NCBI GenBank assembly: GCA_009602725.1
Contig: WELB01000033.1
Location: 796,878-857,989 of the forward strand
From: Spirogloea muscicola
Lineage: Eukaryota > Streptophyta > Zygnematophyceae > Spirogloeales > Spirogloeaceae
Length of the DNA stretch: 61,112 nucleotides
Direction of reading: 5' to 3'
The notes under the pieces are model-generated. The model worked only from the letters and a program-made list of their open reading frames with translations, ran no database searches and was not told the DNA's origin. This document shows positions 43,487-54,900 of this stretch, one piece after another. The stretch's first letter is position 1. Every line of letters begins with the position of its first letter. A program made the position numbers and the translations under genes.

Positions 43487-46400
43487 GCGCCGGGCTCGGC
43501 CCGCGAGATGGCCACCGCCAACGGCCGCCCCGCCGGCGACGACCGCTTGCGAGAGGGCGCGGATAAGCTTCGCGCCGCCGGGCTCCTCAAGGACCGGAAC
43601 TTCGTCGGCGGCCGCTGGGTCGGCGCCGACTCCGGCGAGACCTTCCAGGTGCGGCAGCGCACGCGGCGGAAGCGGCGCGTCGTGGGCACAAAGCCTTGGT
43701 CGTTGCTCCTGCATGGCTGCCCGCCTCACGTCGCGCGGGCGCTGGCGCTGGCGGCGCAGGTCACGGACCCGGCGACCGGCGGGGTGGTCACGGAGCTGCC
43801 GCACGTCGGCGCCGCCGAGACGCGCAGGGCCATCGATGCCGCCGCCGAAGCCTTCCCAGGTTCGTCGGGAAGCCGCGCATGGCCGCATCCGCTTGAGGTG
43901 CAGACGGAGCTCGTTGCCATGGACCTTATCGGCAGCAGCCGAGATGACGACCGGCGCCATGGCATGGCGCCGTGCGTGCAGCGTGGGCGGCCAAGACCGC
44001 CAAGGAGCGCAGCAAGATACTGCGCGAGTGGTGAGCAGCACACGCGCGCCGCTCGACAGGCAGCTCAGGCTGCGCATGTCAGGTTCCTGTATCTTGCGAC
44101 GTATGCTCGCCCGGCCGGCACTGAGCCTCCTGGCGCGCCAGGTACAACCTGATCATGGCCAACAAGGACGACCTGGCGCTGCTCATGACGCTGGAGCAGG
44201 GCAAGCCGCTCAAGGAGTCCCTGGCTGAGGTGCGCTCCCGCTGCGCCTGCAGCTCCCCCTTGCGCTCGCTTCACTTTGATTGCAGGGGAAAGACACGCCC
44301 GCAGATCAGGGCCGCATGCTGTTCTCTAACACACCAAGTTGCCTTAGATCAAAATTAATCTAAACCGCGACATCACATTGACGTCACTATGACGTTGCCT
44401 TCCTGCGGAGCATGGCTCGTTCGTCAGGTGGAGTATGGGGCTGGCTACATTGAGCTCTACTCAGAGGAGGCCAAGCGCGTGTATGGCGACATCATTCCCC
44501 CAGTGAAGGCCGACTCCAGGATCCTCGTCATCCGCCAGGTGCAGCATCCTCTCCATTACTTCTGCGCAATGGCAAATCTGGGCATGGCAGAGGAGGCCTG
44601 ACGCTGTCATCATCTGACCGAGGCCGCTACTGCAACTTTGTGGCAGCCGGTGGGCGTCATCGGCGCAATCACGCCATGGAACTTCCCTATCGCAATGATC
44701 ACGCGTAAGGTCTGCCTGCATTTCACTCCCTCTGCTCGTCCTTGGGAGGCAGAGCCCATGGCGGCAACTGAGCGCTGGCCGCTCACAGCGAAAGCTCCAG
44801 CAGGCAGCTGCTTCTCCTGCTAAAGCGAGCGTGGTGGCGCAGGTGGGCCCTGCTCTGGCGGTGGGCTGCACGGCGGTGGTCAAGCCAGCGGAGCTCACTC
44901 CTCTCTGCACGCTCGCTCTGGTGGAGCTGGCCACCCGGGCTGGCGTCCCAGAGGTGAGTCTGACAGCGTCTGCTTCTACGTCAAGTCGCAAAGGGTTTCC
45001 AGAGCACCTTGCTTACGATCGTCTTTCTATCAGTGGTGCTGCTAGAAGGGCCATCTTTCCGTTCCCTCTACACGCACGTGCAGGCAACACTGAAGCTCAG
45101 CAGCTCTGTCCCCCTTCAGTCTCTCTCCCTCACCAATTTCTCCATCTTCTTACCCTCTTCTTACAGCACTGTATTGCTGTTTCACTCCGGGCTTGACTCA
45201 CAGGCAGCCTTCATTGGTGTGGCTCACCTTTTACACCCTTGCTACGCTTGTTGTGCAGGGCGTGTTGAACGTAGTGACGGGGGACTCAAAGGAGATCGGG
45301 GGTGCCATCTTGGGGAGTGAGAAGGTTAGCAAGCTTTTCTCACGAAAGCTTAGAACCCCCCTTGGGAAGACATATTGCTTCTATGTGTGGTGCAGTAAGT
45401 ACTGCAAGTAATCTGCTTCTTTGTCTGCAGGTGATGAAGATCACCTTCACGGGCTCTACAGCGGTCGGGAAGAAGCTCATGGCTCAGGCGGCTGACACAG
45501 TAAAGAAGGTATGCCTGCGCCCCACAACTTGCGCTCACTGAGTCTGGCAGCATACAGCTTCCGGCAGCATACAGCCTGAAGCTGGCCTTGCCACAAGTTT
45601 GCCAATCCAATCCATTGCAGTTTCTCGGACTGAATTTGCCTGCAGGGTTGACTTGGATTTAGAATGGTGGCATTATAGCACGCATGGGCCGGATTGCCCT
45701 TTCCTTTAGTGGTTTTAATTGGCTTAGGATGACTTCATCCATACGATACACGACGTGCGAATCCTAGACGCCAAGCTGCATACAGGACTGAGGGTTGTGC
45801 CTGCATGGTGCAGGTTTCCTTGGAGCTTGGTGGCAATGCTCCACTTCTTGTTTTTGACGATGCCGACATTCAACTAGCTGCCAAGGGGGCGGTATTGCCT
45901 CTCAACTTTGCATGAACTTGTAGGCGTAATGTCGTCGGACCTTGACATGTGGTTTGTCACCATGTTTTCTACTTTGATGATGCCAGTGTCTTGCATGCCC
46001 CTGTAATTATCATCTTGCCAAACTTTGTGAGTCATTGTCTGCTTTCGGATCCGCCTGTGTAGTTGAGAGCCAGCCTGCGGTGTGTTGAGTTGCTCTGAAG
46101 CGGCTTTCATGTACGAAGCATGCTGGGGCTTAAGCAAGTGGCAAATTGACAGTAGTGGCTCGCTTACACTTCTGGGTTGTTTGTTTTACTGTGCCAGTTA
46201 GCCACGAAGTTCCGAAACAGTGGGCAAACTTGCGTCTGCGCCAACCGCATTCTTGTGCAAGAGGGTATGCATGTGCCTTACCATCACCATTTGATCTCAC
46301 GAGAACAACAGCAGGCCACTGCTCCTACTTGATATAAATTGATAAATCGATATATGTATATACATATAACGTGTGATATCAGCAACTGTTAAGTGTTTAC

Positions 46401-48299
46401 TTGCCTCTGACGGCCATCTTGATGTGGAGATTGTGCTTCTTATTTCACTCTCTGATGCTCTGCTGCGCAACAACTGACCAGCTTTGAGGTTTTGGGGCTG
46501 CTGAAGGACAGGAGTGTATGACGAGTTTGTCGAGGCATTTGCCATGTTGGTCTCAGACCTCAAGGTCGGGAACGGGCTGGACGAGGGCGTAACCCAGGTA
46601 CTTATTGAGAACACCTTATGGAAATGCAGCATTGGGCAAAGAGCTGGCTTATAGGCAGACAAAGGAGGACTCATACAGTGGTGTCTGCGAGCAAGCAGGG
46701 TCCCTTGATCAATGAAGCGGGCATAGAGAAAGTGGATAAGCATGTGCAAGATGCCCTCTCCAAGGTAATTCGAGTATCCTGAAGATCAGGCTGCCACGTG
46801 TTGCATCCCTTGCTGGTCCTACTTATTGTCACCTGGCTTACAGCCTGCAGGTAGTGTTTTGTGCTTACCTGGCCACCTATGGTACCTTGCTGGCTGTATA
46901 TGTCTGGCTATACTTTCTTGTGTGTGAGTAGGCTAGGTTCAGGGTAGGACGCTGTACTTAAGTCCGGCAACTGGCCTGCCTGACCACCAGGGCGCCAAGG
47001 CAGTTGTTGGTGGAAAGCACCACAGCTTGGGGGGCCTTTTCTATGAGCCCACCGTCCTCAGCAATGCAACTCCGGACATGATGATCTGCAGGTATGCCGC
47101 CAATCCGCCAGGTGTGAACCCCTGAGACCTCCCTGCCATTAACATCCTTTGGCCGCTTAGGTCGCAGCAGGAGCCAGTGACCACCAGATTTGGACTAGAA
47201 GCTTAACAGCTTCTAGTCCACATTCTCGCCTGCTGTGCAGGGAGGAGGTCTTTGGTCCTGTGGCACCAATCTTTCGCTTTGGGAACGAGGCAGATGGCAT
47301 CAGAATGGCAAATGACACAGAATTTGGTCAGTCCTCCTGTCAGCCCCTTCATGTGGTAACATTATTTGCCATATCGAGCTCTGTTGTCATTTTGCTGCAC
47401 TCGGTGATGTGCTACCCACAGTTGTTAGCAGATATGGGGAGAAGCATCGCCAAGGGTTATCAAAAGATGACTGTGGACCAAAGAGTGTTCTGCTGTATGC
47501 AGGCCTAGCAGCTTATGCCTTCACACAGGACATGGCGCGTGCTTTCCGTGTATCTGAGGCACTGCAGTATGGTATGGTTGGTCTCAACGACACCGCCATC
47601 TCAACAGAGGTAATTGCTCCTGCAACCTCTGCAAGCCTTTACCTTATTACGATCTCACACCGACAAAGATCACCTGTCATTGAGTGTCTATAGAGAAACC
47701 TGGAGTCTTAGGTCCTGCTCCAGTACTCTTGACCTCCCGAGCAATATGGGAAGCACTTAACCATACAAGTGCTTCTCGTCTGGAACAAGAGTGCAAGTTA
47801 CCTCTTGACTACAGGAGCATATGAGCACGCTGCAATGAGCACTGGCTTTAAGCACCAATCCGAGAGGTCACGGGGCATGCTGCATACTGCAGAGGGCACA
47901 CCTGTCACGCAACAGTAGCAGGAATGATAAGGCGGTAGCCGCAAGGTGTTACTACCTCTGAGGAAAAGTGGCAAGGTTTCCGTCTCTGTTTCTATTTCTG
48001 TTTCATTCTGAGGTCCTCATCATGTCCATGATGCAGATGGCACCATTTGGTGGTGTGAAGCAATCGGGCTTGGGAAGAGAGGGATCCAAGTATGGAGTTG
48101 ATGAGTACCTTGAGGTATATTGACTCAATGTTTGGCTACTGATTGCAGATTGCTTCACTCATTTGTAAATCAGTAGTGGTAGCCTCTGTCATAAATGTTG
48201 TGCTGTGAGAAAAGAGGCAAAACACTAAAAGGGTGCTGTCGCTTCTCGAAACAGATGAAGTACATTCTACTTGGCAACCTCACACGGGAGCAAAAGTAG
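43328..48299 (+). CDS. SSADH: Succinate-semialdehyde dehydrogenase (ALDH5 family)
   Basis: Oxidises succinate semialdehyde to succinate with NAD(P)+, last step of the mitochondrial GABA shunt. Exon 1 (ATG 43328 to 43648) ends [22 protein letters not shown]. Later exons give [99 protein letters not shown] and [38 protein letters not shown] carries the general-base Glu, and [19 protein letters not shown] the catalytic Cys plus the second Cys of the redox switch known in human [25 protein letters not shown] and [20 protein letters not shown] follow. The final exon (48255-48299) reads [14 protein letters not shown]-stop. About 14 exons. The N-terminus is Arg/Ala/Pro-rich, as for mitochondrial import, but lies in a GCC repeat where the frame may be wrong. 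Confidence 0.93.
43435..43495. repeat. (GCC)n repeat in SSADH exon 1
   Basis: GCC/CCG trinucleotide run. It encodes Pro in one frame and Ala in another, inside the presumed transit peptide. Confidence 0.8.
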
Positions 48300-48798
48300 A
48301 TTACAGGAGCCACAGACCAAAGTCACGTCTGCTATAGAAGGCTGCTCTGACATACATGTGACCAGAAAGCATAATGTCATGGAGGACATGCAAGCCAAAA
48401 CGTCAACAGCCATGGCAACCTGGCAGGCATGTTGGTAAGACAGTCAACATCCTTGCTGGATGGAGAATCCTTGGATAGCCAGAAGGCTCAAAAGCATTAA
48501 TGGATGTGCCTGAGCATCACTCCTTTCATGCTTATTACAATGCTCTGTACTAAAGTTCGGTATGCTTTCAGAAGTCTGCACCTGCTGCTCACACATCCTG
48601 CATCTTTCTGAGCGCTGCAAATATCTAGATCTCAGTATTATAATGGTGCAATGCAACTGCGAAAGCTGTTGCTAATCTGTCTGAATCACATTACACATAC
48701 TTCTGCATATTGTGGCAGTGAGGGTAATCTATCAATATAGTGAATGTGGAATAAACTGCTGCAGGTCTATACAGAAGTCACAACACAACTTTATCCCA
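48300..48798. other. Convergent intergenic region
   Basis: AT-rich, between SSADH (+) and the next minus gene. No gene seen. Confidence 0.5.
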
Positions 48799-51081
48799 CT
48801 ATGTACGGGGTCCAGCAGTGCCCTCCTCTGGGGGCTCGTACTGTAGAACCACATCCACGTGCTCCTCCTGATCATCTTCCTGATCAGATTCATCATTTTC
48901 ATCACTGTCCTCCAATGCCGCCTGCATAGCATAGCAGTAATCAGCCAGTCATTTTCGGGTTAGATAGTCCTCTGTCAGGTGACTGCCCCGAGATTAATGT
49001 GGCCAATAAGCCCCAAAGCAAAGGCACGACGAGGCTGCTTGAAAAAGGTTTCAAAGCGGCAGCCGCAAAATGTGCAGGGCTTGAGGACAAATGGCAACAG
49101 CCTCCGTTGGATTGCCCAGCTTTTGCAAATCATACATAAGGGAGATGATAACAGCTGGACAGCGTGCAGAGGCAACATCAATTGGGTACTTACAGCAAGA
49201 AGAGGAGCGTGATTTTCATATGTATCCGACGAGTCTGCCCACTGCAGCATTGAAGCCGTGCAGGAGAAGAGCAGCGCAAAGAGGAGCGAGAATGACAACC
49301 CCACGAGGATGGTGCCCACCATGCTGGTTGTGGCCGAGGCTCTCACAAAGTCCACGACATCCACTGCTCACAAGTCAGCACCTTACTATTAGTAGTACTT
49401 AGGAGACAGTCAACTACAGCAAGGGATACCCACTGGTGCGAAGTTGAGGTGGCGCGGCCTTTCTAATGTGGCCAGTAGCTACAATGACAAAAGATAGCAA
49501 CCATCGGCAGCTTGTCCGTAAGCAGAAACAATAGGACCCAGCTGTGGTAGGGGCTCACATGTATGCTTGGGAGGGCTTCCCAAAGTGCCCAGCGATTTGC
49601 GGCTGGGGATGAAGAAAACATTGGAGCCAGAAGCAGGGCCGTCGAGGCTGTTGACATAGCTGCTCTGAGCATCACTGCTGCTGGAGGCGCTTGCCATGAA
49701 GAGGGGACCAAACGATGGTTCAGCATGCTCCTCAGCCAAGTCCTGCACAAATTGCTCATTCATGGACGGCCCGACCTCCTGGTACACTCCAAGGTCAGGC
49801 GCTGTCCCAAGCACTTTCTCAGGGAGCTTGGCAATGAAACGGTTGCGCAGCCATGTAATCTGCTCCACAATGTCGGTCATCAGCTGTGCTCCCTGCATCC
49901 AAGTGGCAGTCTGTGAATGAGCACATGCTGAGCCCCAGCGATGAGCGTGGAGCTTGCACCGTGCCAGAGCTGGCACGGGCACGGGCTCTGGCAACAGCAG
50001 TGCTCACCTGCTCATCACGCTGCAGCTTTCTGGCAATGAAGCTTCCAAGAAAATGCCTCGGAGATACGTCTTCTTTGGGCAGCGGCAACTCCTCAGCCCG
50101 ACTTGTGAAAGCGAACTGGACATGACTTTCAACAGCTTGGACCGGCAGAGTAGGCTCTGGTAGACCATGGAAAAGTGACTCAGCCTGCGAAGCTGCGACA
50201 AGAAGGTATGCATGTAAGTGCCCGACAGCAGATTGCCAAGGCCACGAGCGAGGCTTGTCACTGACAAGGAGAGGAGGACGATCCTGACGAAGGCGCATCA
50301 TGAAGAGCCAGGCGTCAAGGGCCAAATGGTGACCCCAATGGCAGTTTGACAGACAAATGAGCCGCCGGTGGGAGACTGGCAACGGTGCGCAGGAACAAGA
50401 TGATTGGCGGGAAGGGGGGCGGTAGAGGGGGTTCAAGGTGGAGGTGCGCACTGAGCTCGGCATCTTCAGCCTCGTCGAGCCTGGCCATGGACTCCACCAG
50501 GAAGGCCATGTCTGCATGGTGGAGCACGAGGACCGCCGGCCGGCGCCGGATGGCAAAGGTCATGCCTCCGCGGAGAAGGATGCCCACAGTCTCCGGCTGC
50601 TTCACCAGATGATGACAGTGTCAGTTGCAGGAGTTGAGACCGCATGCCTCGTGCAAGATAGAGCATCGTCAAGCTCAGGCGAGGCCTTGGGCCCTCCCCT
50701 CCTCCCCACCGCGGCCCCATGACCGAGCGGGAGACGGCGGCGGCGCACCTCGAAGCGGCGGTAGGCGATGTAGCGGCCACAGCTCTGCAGATCAGAAGGC
50801 GCAGATGCCGCAGCGTGTCAGCGGGGGCGCTCAGCGTACGCAGTGGCGGGGAGGTTGCCGAAGGAGCTCTGGGACGCCCGCTGGGGCGGCAGTCCGGCCG
50901 CAACGAGGCGCACGCACCCAGGGCGAGGAGGAGAGGCGGAGAGGCATGTCCTCCGCCAGCAACGCCGGCTCCTCGGCGGCGGCGGCGACGGCGGGGGCGG
51001 CGTCATAGCCGGCGGCGCCGTCGGCGGGGAGGCCGGGGTCGTCGGGGGCACGCAGCGCGAGAACGGANCGGCAGTGGCCAT
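48799..51081 (-). CDS. Unrecognised protein with one C-terminal membrane segment
   Basis: ATG 51079-51081 (MATA), then a frame that is better after skipping the ambiguous base at 51068: LRAPDDPGLPADGAAGYDAA and EEPALLAEDMPLRL. Next exons: SCGRYIAYRRFE (about 50752-50787); ETVGILLRGGMTFAIRRRPA with MAFLVESMARLDEAEDAELS (about 50440-50600); AESLFHGLPEPTLPVQAVES with ELPLPKEDVSPRHFLGSFIA (about 50015-50190); TDIVEQITWLRNRFIAKLPE (about 49800-49880); FVQDLAEEHAEPSFGPLFMA. Near 49270-49360 a hydrophobic run MVGTILVGLSFSLLFALLFS predicts a membrane helix. The last exon is acidic (LEDSDENDESDQEDDQEEHV) and ends TAGPRT-stop at 48799. I do not recognise the family; the C-terminal anchor and acidic tail suggest a membrane-bound protein with a charged tail. 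Confidence 0.55.
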
Positions 51082-51149
51082 GGCGGCGAGGGCGGCGGAG
51101 GCGGGGCTGGCTTCCACCGGGTGAGCAGGCCCGCTGTGATGACGGGTCT

Positions 51150-51565
51150 TCTAACGACGCCCTGACGGCAGCCGCCCTGCCGCTTGCCGTCCCGTCCGGT
51201 CGCCTGGCTGCCCGCGTCGACAACTTGCCAATGCGCTTGCCTTTGCACTTGGCCACATAGGCCCTTCATCTCTTAGCGCACACACGCCTTTTCCTTGGAC
51301 TGGGTCATGAAAGCCCGTTCACCGGGCGAGCTGGCCGCGTCATGGCTGCCGCCTCTGGATTTAGGCGGACTGCCTCTTTCCCAGCTCCGAGTTACTTGGA
51401 GCTGCTGCTGCTCACTCGTGGGTACTGAGCTTCCCTCTGCTTCGTCTTGTGTCTAGCTGTGTGATTTTTTTCCTTTCGGCTACATTTCTTTTTGGTTCTT
51501 TGGAATTCGTCCAATTTTTTGCGCTGGCATTTGCCAGCCCCTCTTCTCTATAGGCGTGCAATTTC
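51150..51565 (+). pseudogene. Retrotransposon fragments, 3' tail joined to ORF end (copy G)
   Basis: 51230-51290 shares the CGCTTGCCTTTGCACTTGGC tail block with 6960-7000 (+) and 15260-15300 (-). From about 51310 the ORF end of another copy follows (LAASWLPPLDL in one frame, SYLELLLLTRGY-stop, TGA 51425-51427). A hairpin GCTGGCATTTGCCAGC lies at 51523-51538, then CTCTATAGGCG. Internally deleted and frame-broken. Confidence 0.65.
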
Positions 51566-51992
51566 TTCACATTCACAGCGAGCTCGGGCTCATGATTGCT
51601 TGCTACGAACCAGAAAGAAGAACAAACAAAAGAAAGTAGGGAGGTGGCTCTTCCAGAAGGAAAGCGCAAAAAGCAGGGGGCGAGGGCTGGTCAGAACGCA
51701 GGTCTAGCTTCGGTCAGTGGCAGAAGCGCTTTTCAATTGCCATCTGCCATTCGAGCGTCGCTTAGCCTCACAATTGAAGACAGACGGGCTTGCCTCAATG
51801 CCTTGTCCATCCAACTGGGCTGACCTTTCGTGGCCATCCAACTTTGTGAGATTGGTTTCCATTGTGCTTGGCCGCTCAGCCCCTCTGTTATACAAAGCAT
51901 GCTGCTCATTCCACTGGTACCAGGCACCTGCAGTGGTCCTCCTGGAATGTCCCTGCCAGCCCGCCCAGTGCCTGACGAGCCCCTCCCCCCAG
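51566..51992. other. Intergenic region
   Basis: Between the retrotransposon remnant and the 3' end of the isoleucyl-tRNA synthetase gene. Open frames overlap but none is recognisable. Confidence 0.4.
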
Positions 51993-54900
51993 CTACCTCT
52001 CCGCCGTCTCCTCCTCCTCCAAACCCTCTTCCATGCGATCCACGTGATCGCCCACGCTCGCCAAAAAGTCGCGGCCCACCTTGAGCTCATACTCCGGCTG
52101 ACCATCCACCGCCACTGCAATCTGCGCACCCCCACTACCCACCTGTGCATCAGCGGCATGCCTGCCCATCTGCAGCCGAAGGCGACCACAGGCATGCATC
52201 ACAGCACCCCAGAGCCATGCCCAGGCGCACCACACACCTTGCCGCCGTGGCTGGTCACGTGCTGCTGCAGGTTGGCCCAATCCCGAGCGCACAAAGCCAC
52301 CATCACATTGCTCGCGTGCGCCTCGTTACCTGCGCCAAGCCGTATAGACCAACTTGACACTGTCTCAATCAGGAGAAGGCAACCCCAGCATCTACTGCCC
52401 TGAAAGCTCTGGCTGCTACAGCGATGAGCCAAAGCCGCGGGCACCGTCAGCAAGAGGACAGCATCAATGAGGAAGGCAGTTGATGTGCAGATATTGTACA
52501 CAGCACGGCAAACAAGGGTACCCACCTCCACAGGTCCTGGTGATATTGTCCTGATGGAAGAACAAAGTGGGGCGTGCAAGCACAATGTTGAAGCTGCAGT
52601 CCGCCACTCCGCTGTATTGCTCAGTTGCTATCCGAACCTGAACCGAAAGAACATCATCCAGCACAATGCATCACGGGTGACAGTGGTATGCAGAGGGTGT
52701 TGTCATGACTTGCCTGCCTCATTGAGTCACAAGAAATACAAGGGCAAGTAAAGGCTGCAAAGAGGAAGCGATTTCAGGCGCTTGCTGCACAGGTGCCAAC
52801 CAAGCTCTCCTGAAAAGGCGAGCTTCGCTTTGCCCTGGCTAGCTTGTCACGTACCGCTGATGGAAGAAGGAAGCTCGCTGGGAGAAGGGAGGACCCCAGC
52901 CCTTCGACAATGTGCGCAGCCTAGTTGAGGGAAGACACAAAGCTCCGTCACGCACTTTGCCGCCTCGGCCACTGATGACTTGGCCAGGGCCCCCTTTGAG
53001 CAATGGCCTCTTATGCAACTACTAAATCTACTATCTGAAGCAAACAAGACGTCCTCACCTGCGCACTCAAAGCGCGCTTCAGCACCCCACAGGGCCCAAG
53101 GTACTCTATGAAGACCTCAACACTGTCCGTGGGTTCCAGGCCGGCCTTCTTCCTCAACTTCTGCACCCGATTCACAACCTGGCGAAGACAGAACAAACAG
53201 CCGTATACTTCTCATCACCAACGATATCTGAAGCCGTCCTAACAACTTGACAGGCATGAGATCCATAATGGCTGTGCCTGCTCCGTGCCTGCTTGCATAA
53301 GCATTGAGACAGTCACGGAGTGACATGCTACCTCCCGTGCGATTCCGGCATCAGCGAGCTCCTCATCCGGCCTGAGGTCAAGGACCACTAATACATCCCC
53401 TGGCAAAAAGGAGACCCCCGTGCTCAACATGTCAGCTTGTGAATGCAGCACTGTAAATGACAGTATGTGACACATTCTTGGCATAGCTGATAGGCAGCTA
53501 CAGGACAGCGCCAGTCCCATCCACAGTGAGCAGGAGGAAGAAAGCCACGTACCATCAGTGGCAGCATCAATGCCAGAAGCATCAACGTCTGCTGGGGGTT
53601 TGAATTCTCGACTAATCTGCCAGGCCATGACATGGTCATATGAGCTGTTGTATTGAAGGAGCACTTCATCACTTGATAGATACACTCCTACGACCTTATT
53701 GACTTCATCTACTTGTTTAAGAATGAGGCTGGGAGTGGCAAGAGCATTGCAAAGCGACACTTACGTCTGAGGAATTTTGAAAGTTTCACGAACCTTGATT
53801 TCTCCAACCTTGAGCTTGTACCCAGCAATATCCACCTCCCCTGCCTTCTCAAAGGCAAGGATAGCATCCATGTCCATCACCTTGACCTCCTTGGCGACGG
53901 CACCCATGGCCTTCCCCAAGCGCTTTCCCAGTACACTGTGTACGTCATCAGCCCCAGTGAGCGCAGGATTTGAGAAGGCACTCTTACAGCTTACACTGCA
54001 CCATATCTTGGAGACAAATGCAGCGCACACTCACTACCATATTTGCACATCGGCGGCTTGCCTGAAGTCGGGCTCTGCCTTGAGAGTCGCATATTGGAGA
54101 GGGTCAGAGCACGGCACAATAGCCCTGCAATTCAACTCCTCCTCCACATACTGCACAGCAGTGTGTAATCTCAGCGCCAATACTCCTCACAGCTAATCAG
54201 GAGGCACCAATGTGGAGTAGCATCCAACTCTGCCCAGCAGCTCGTTGTGAAGCAATCTTGGCGCAGCAATAGAGCTATTTCGCAATTTGCGAAAACTCCA
54301 ACAACAGGGGCATCATTCTGTTCAGGGCTTATGTCAGAGGCCCCATGGTAAGAGCGACAAGTACATGTCCTGCCCTGTCATGAATGCGTTCCGTACCTTG
54401 CGAAGCTGACCAGTGATGTCCTCCAGAAAGGCATTGTCTGGATGCACCACGACAATCTCCCTGGCACCAACAGCAGAGCTAGCCATAAGGACTGCTGCCA
54501 CAACCTCTTGGCTTGCAGGTCATACAAGTCTTAGCTGACATACAGCATGATTACCTGGGCTTACTTTAGAGGTGTTTTGAGGGCCTTGTTGTGCCGCTCT
54601 CTCGTATTGCGAGCGAGGTCAATGACTGTCATCATCCTGGCCACGCTCTGCTCGATTCGAGAGTCGCTCTGCACTTGCAAGAATCTACCACTCTGGCGCA
54701 CATCAGTGCTTTCGACAAGTAATCTTGCAACATATTCGTACCAGGAATCTTATTGTCCAATGACCATGGCTTCTCATCAGGGATCTGGCAGGCTGTGCTG
54801 GGCACTTGTTCAGCTATGGCTAATCATACCTCACCGGAGGACTCCGGGAAATCACAGTAATGCACACTCTCCTCGGCGTTAGGTGGGAGAGCCCTCCGCA

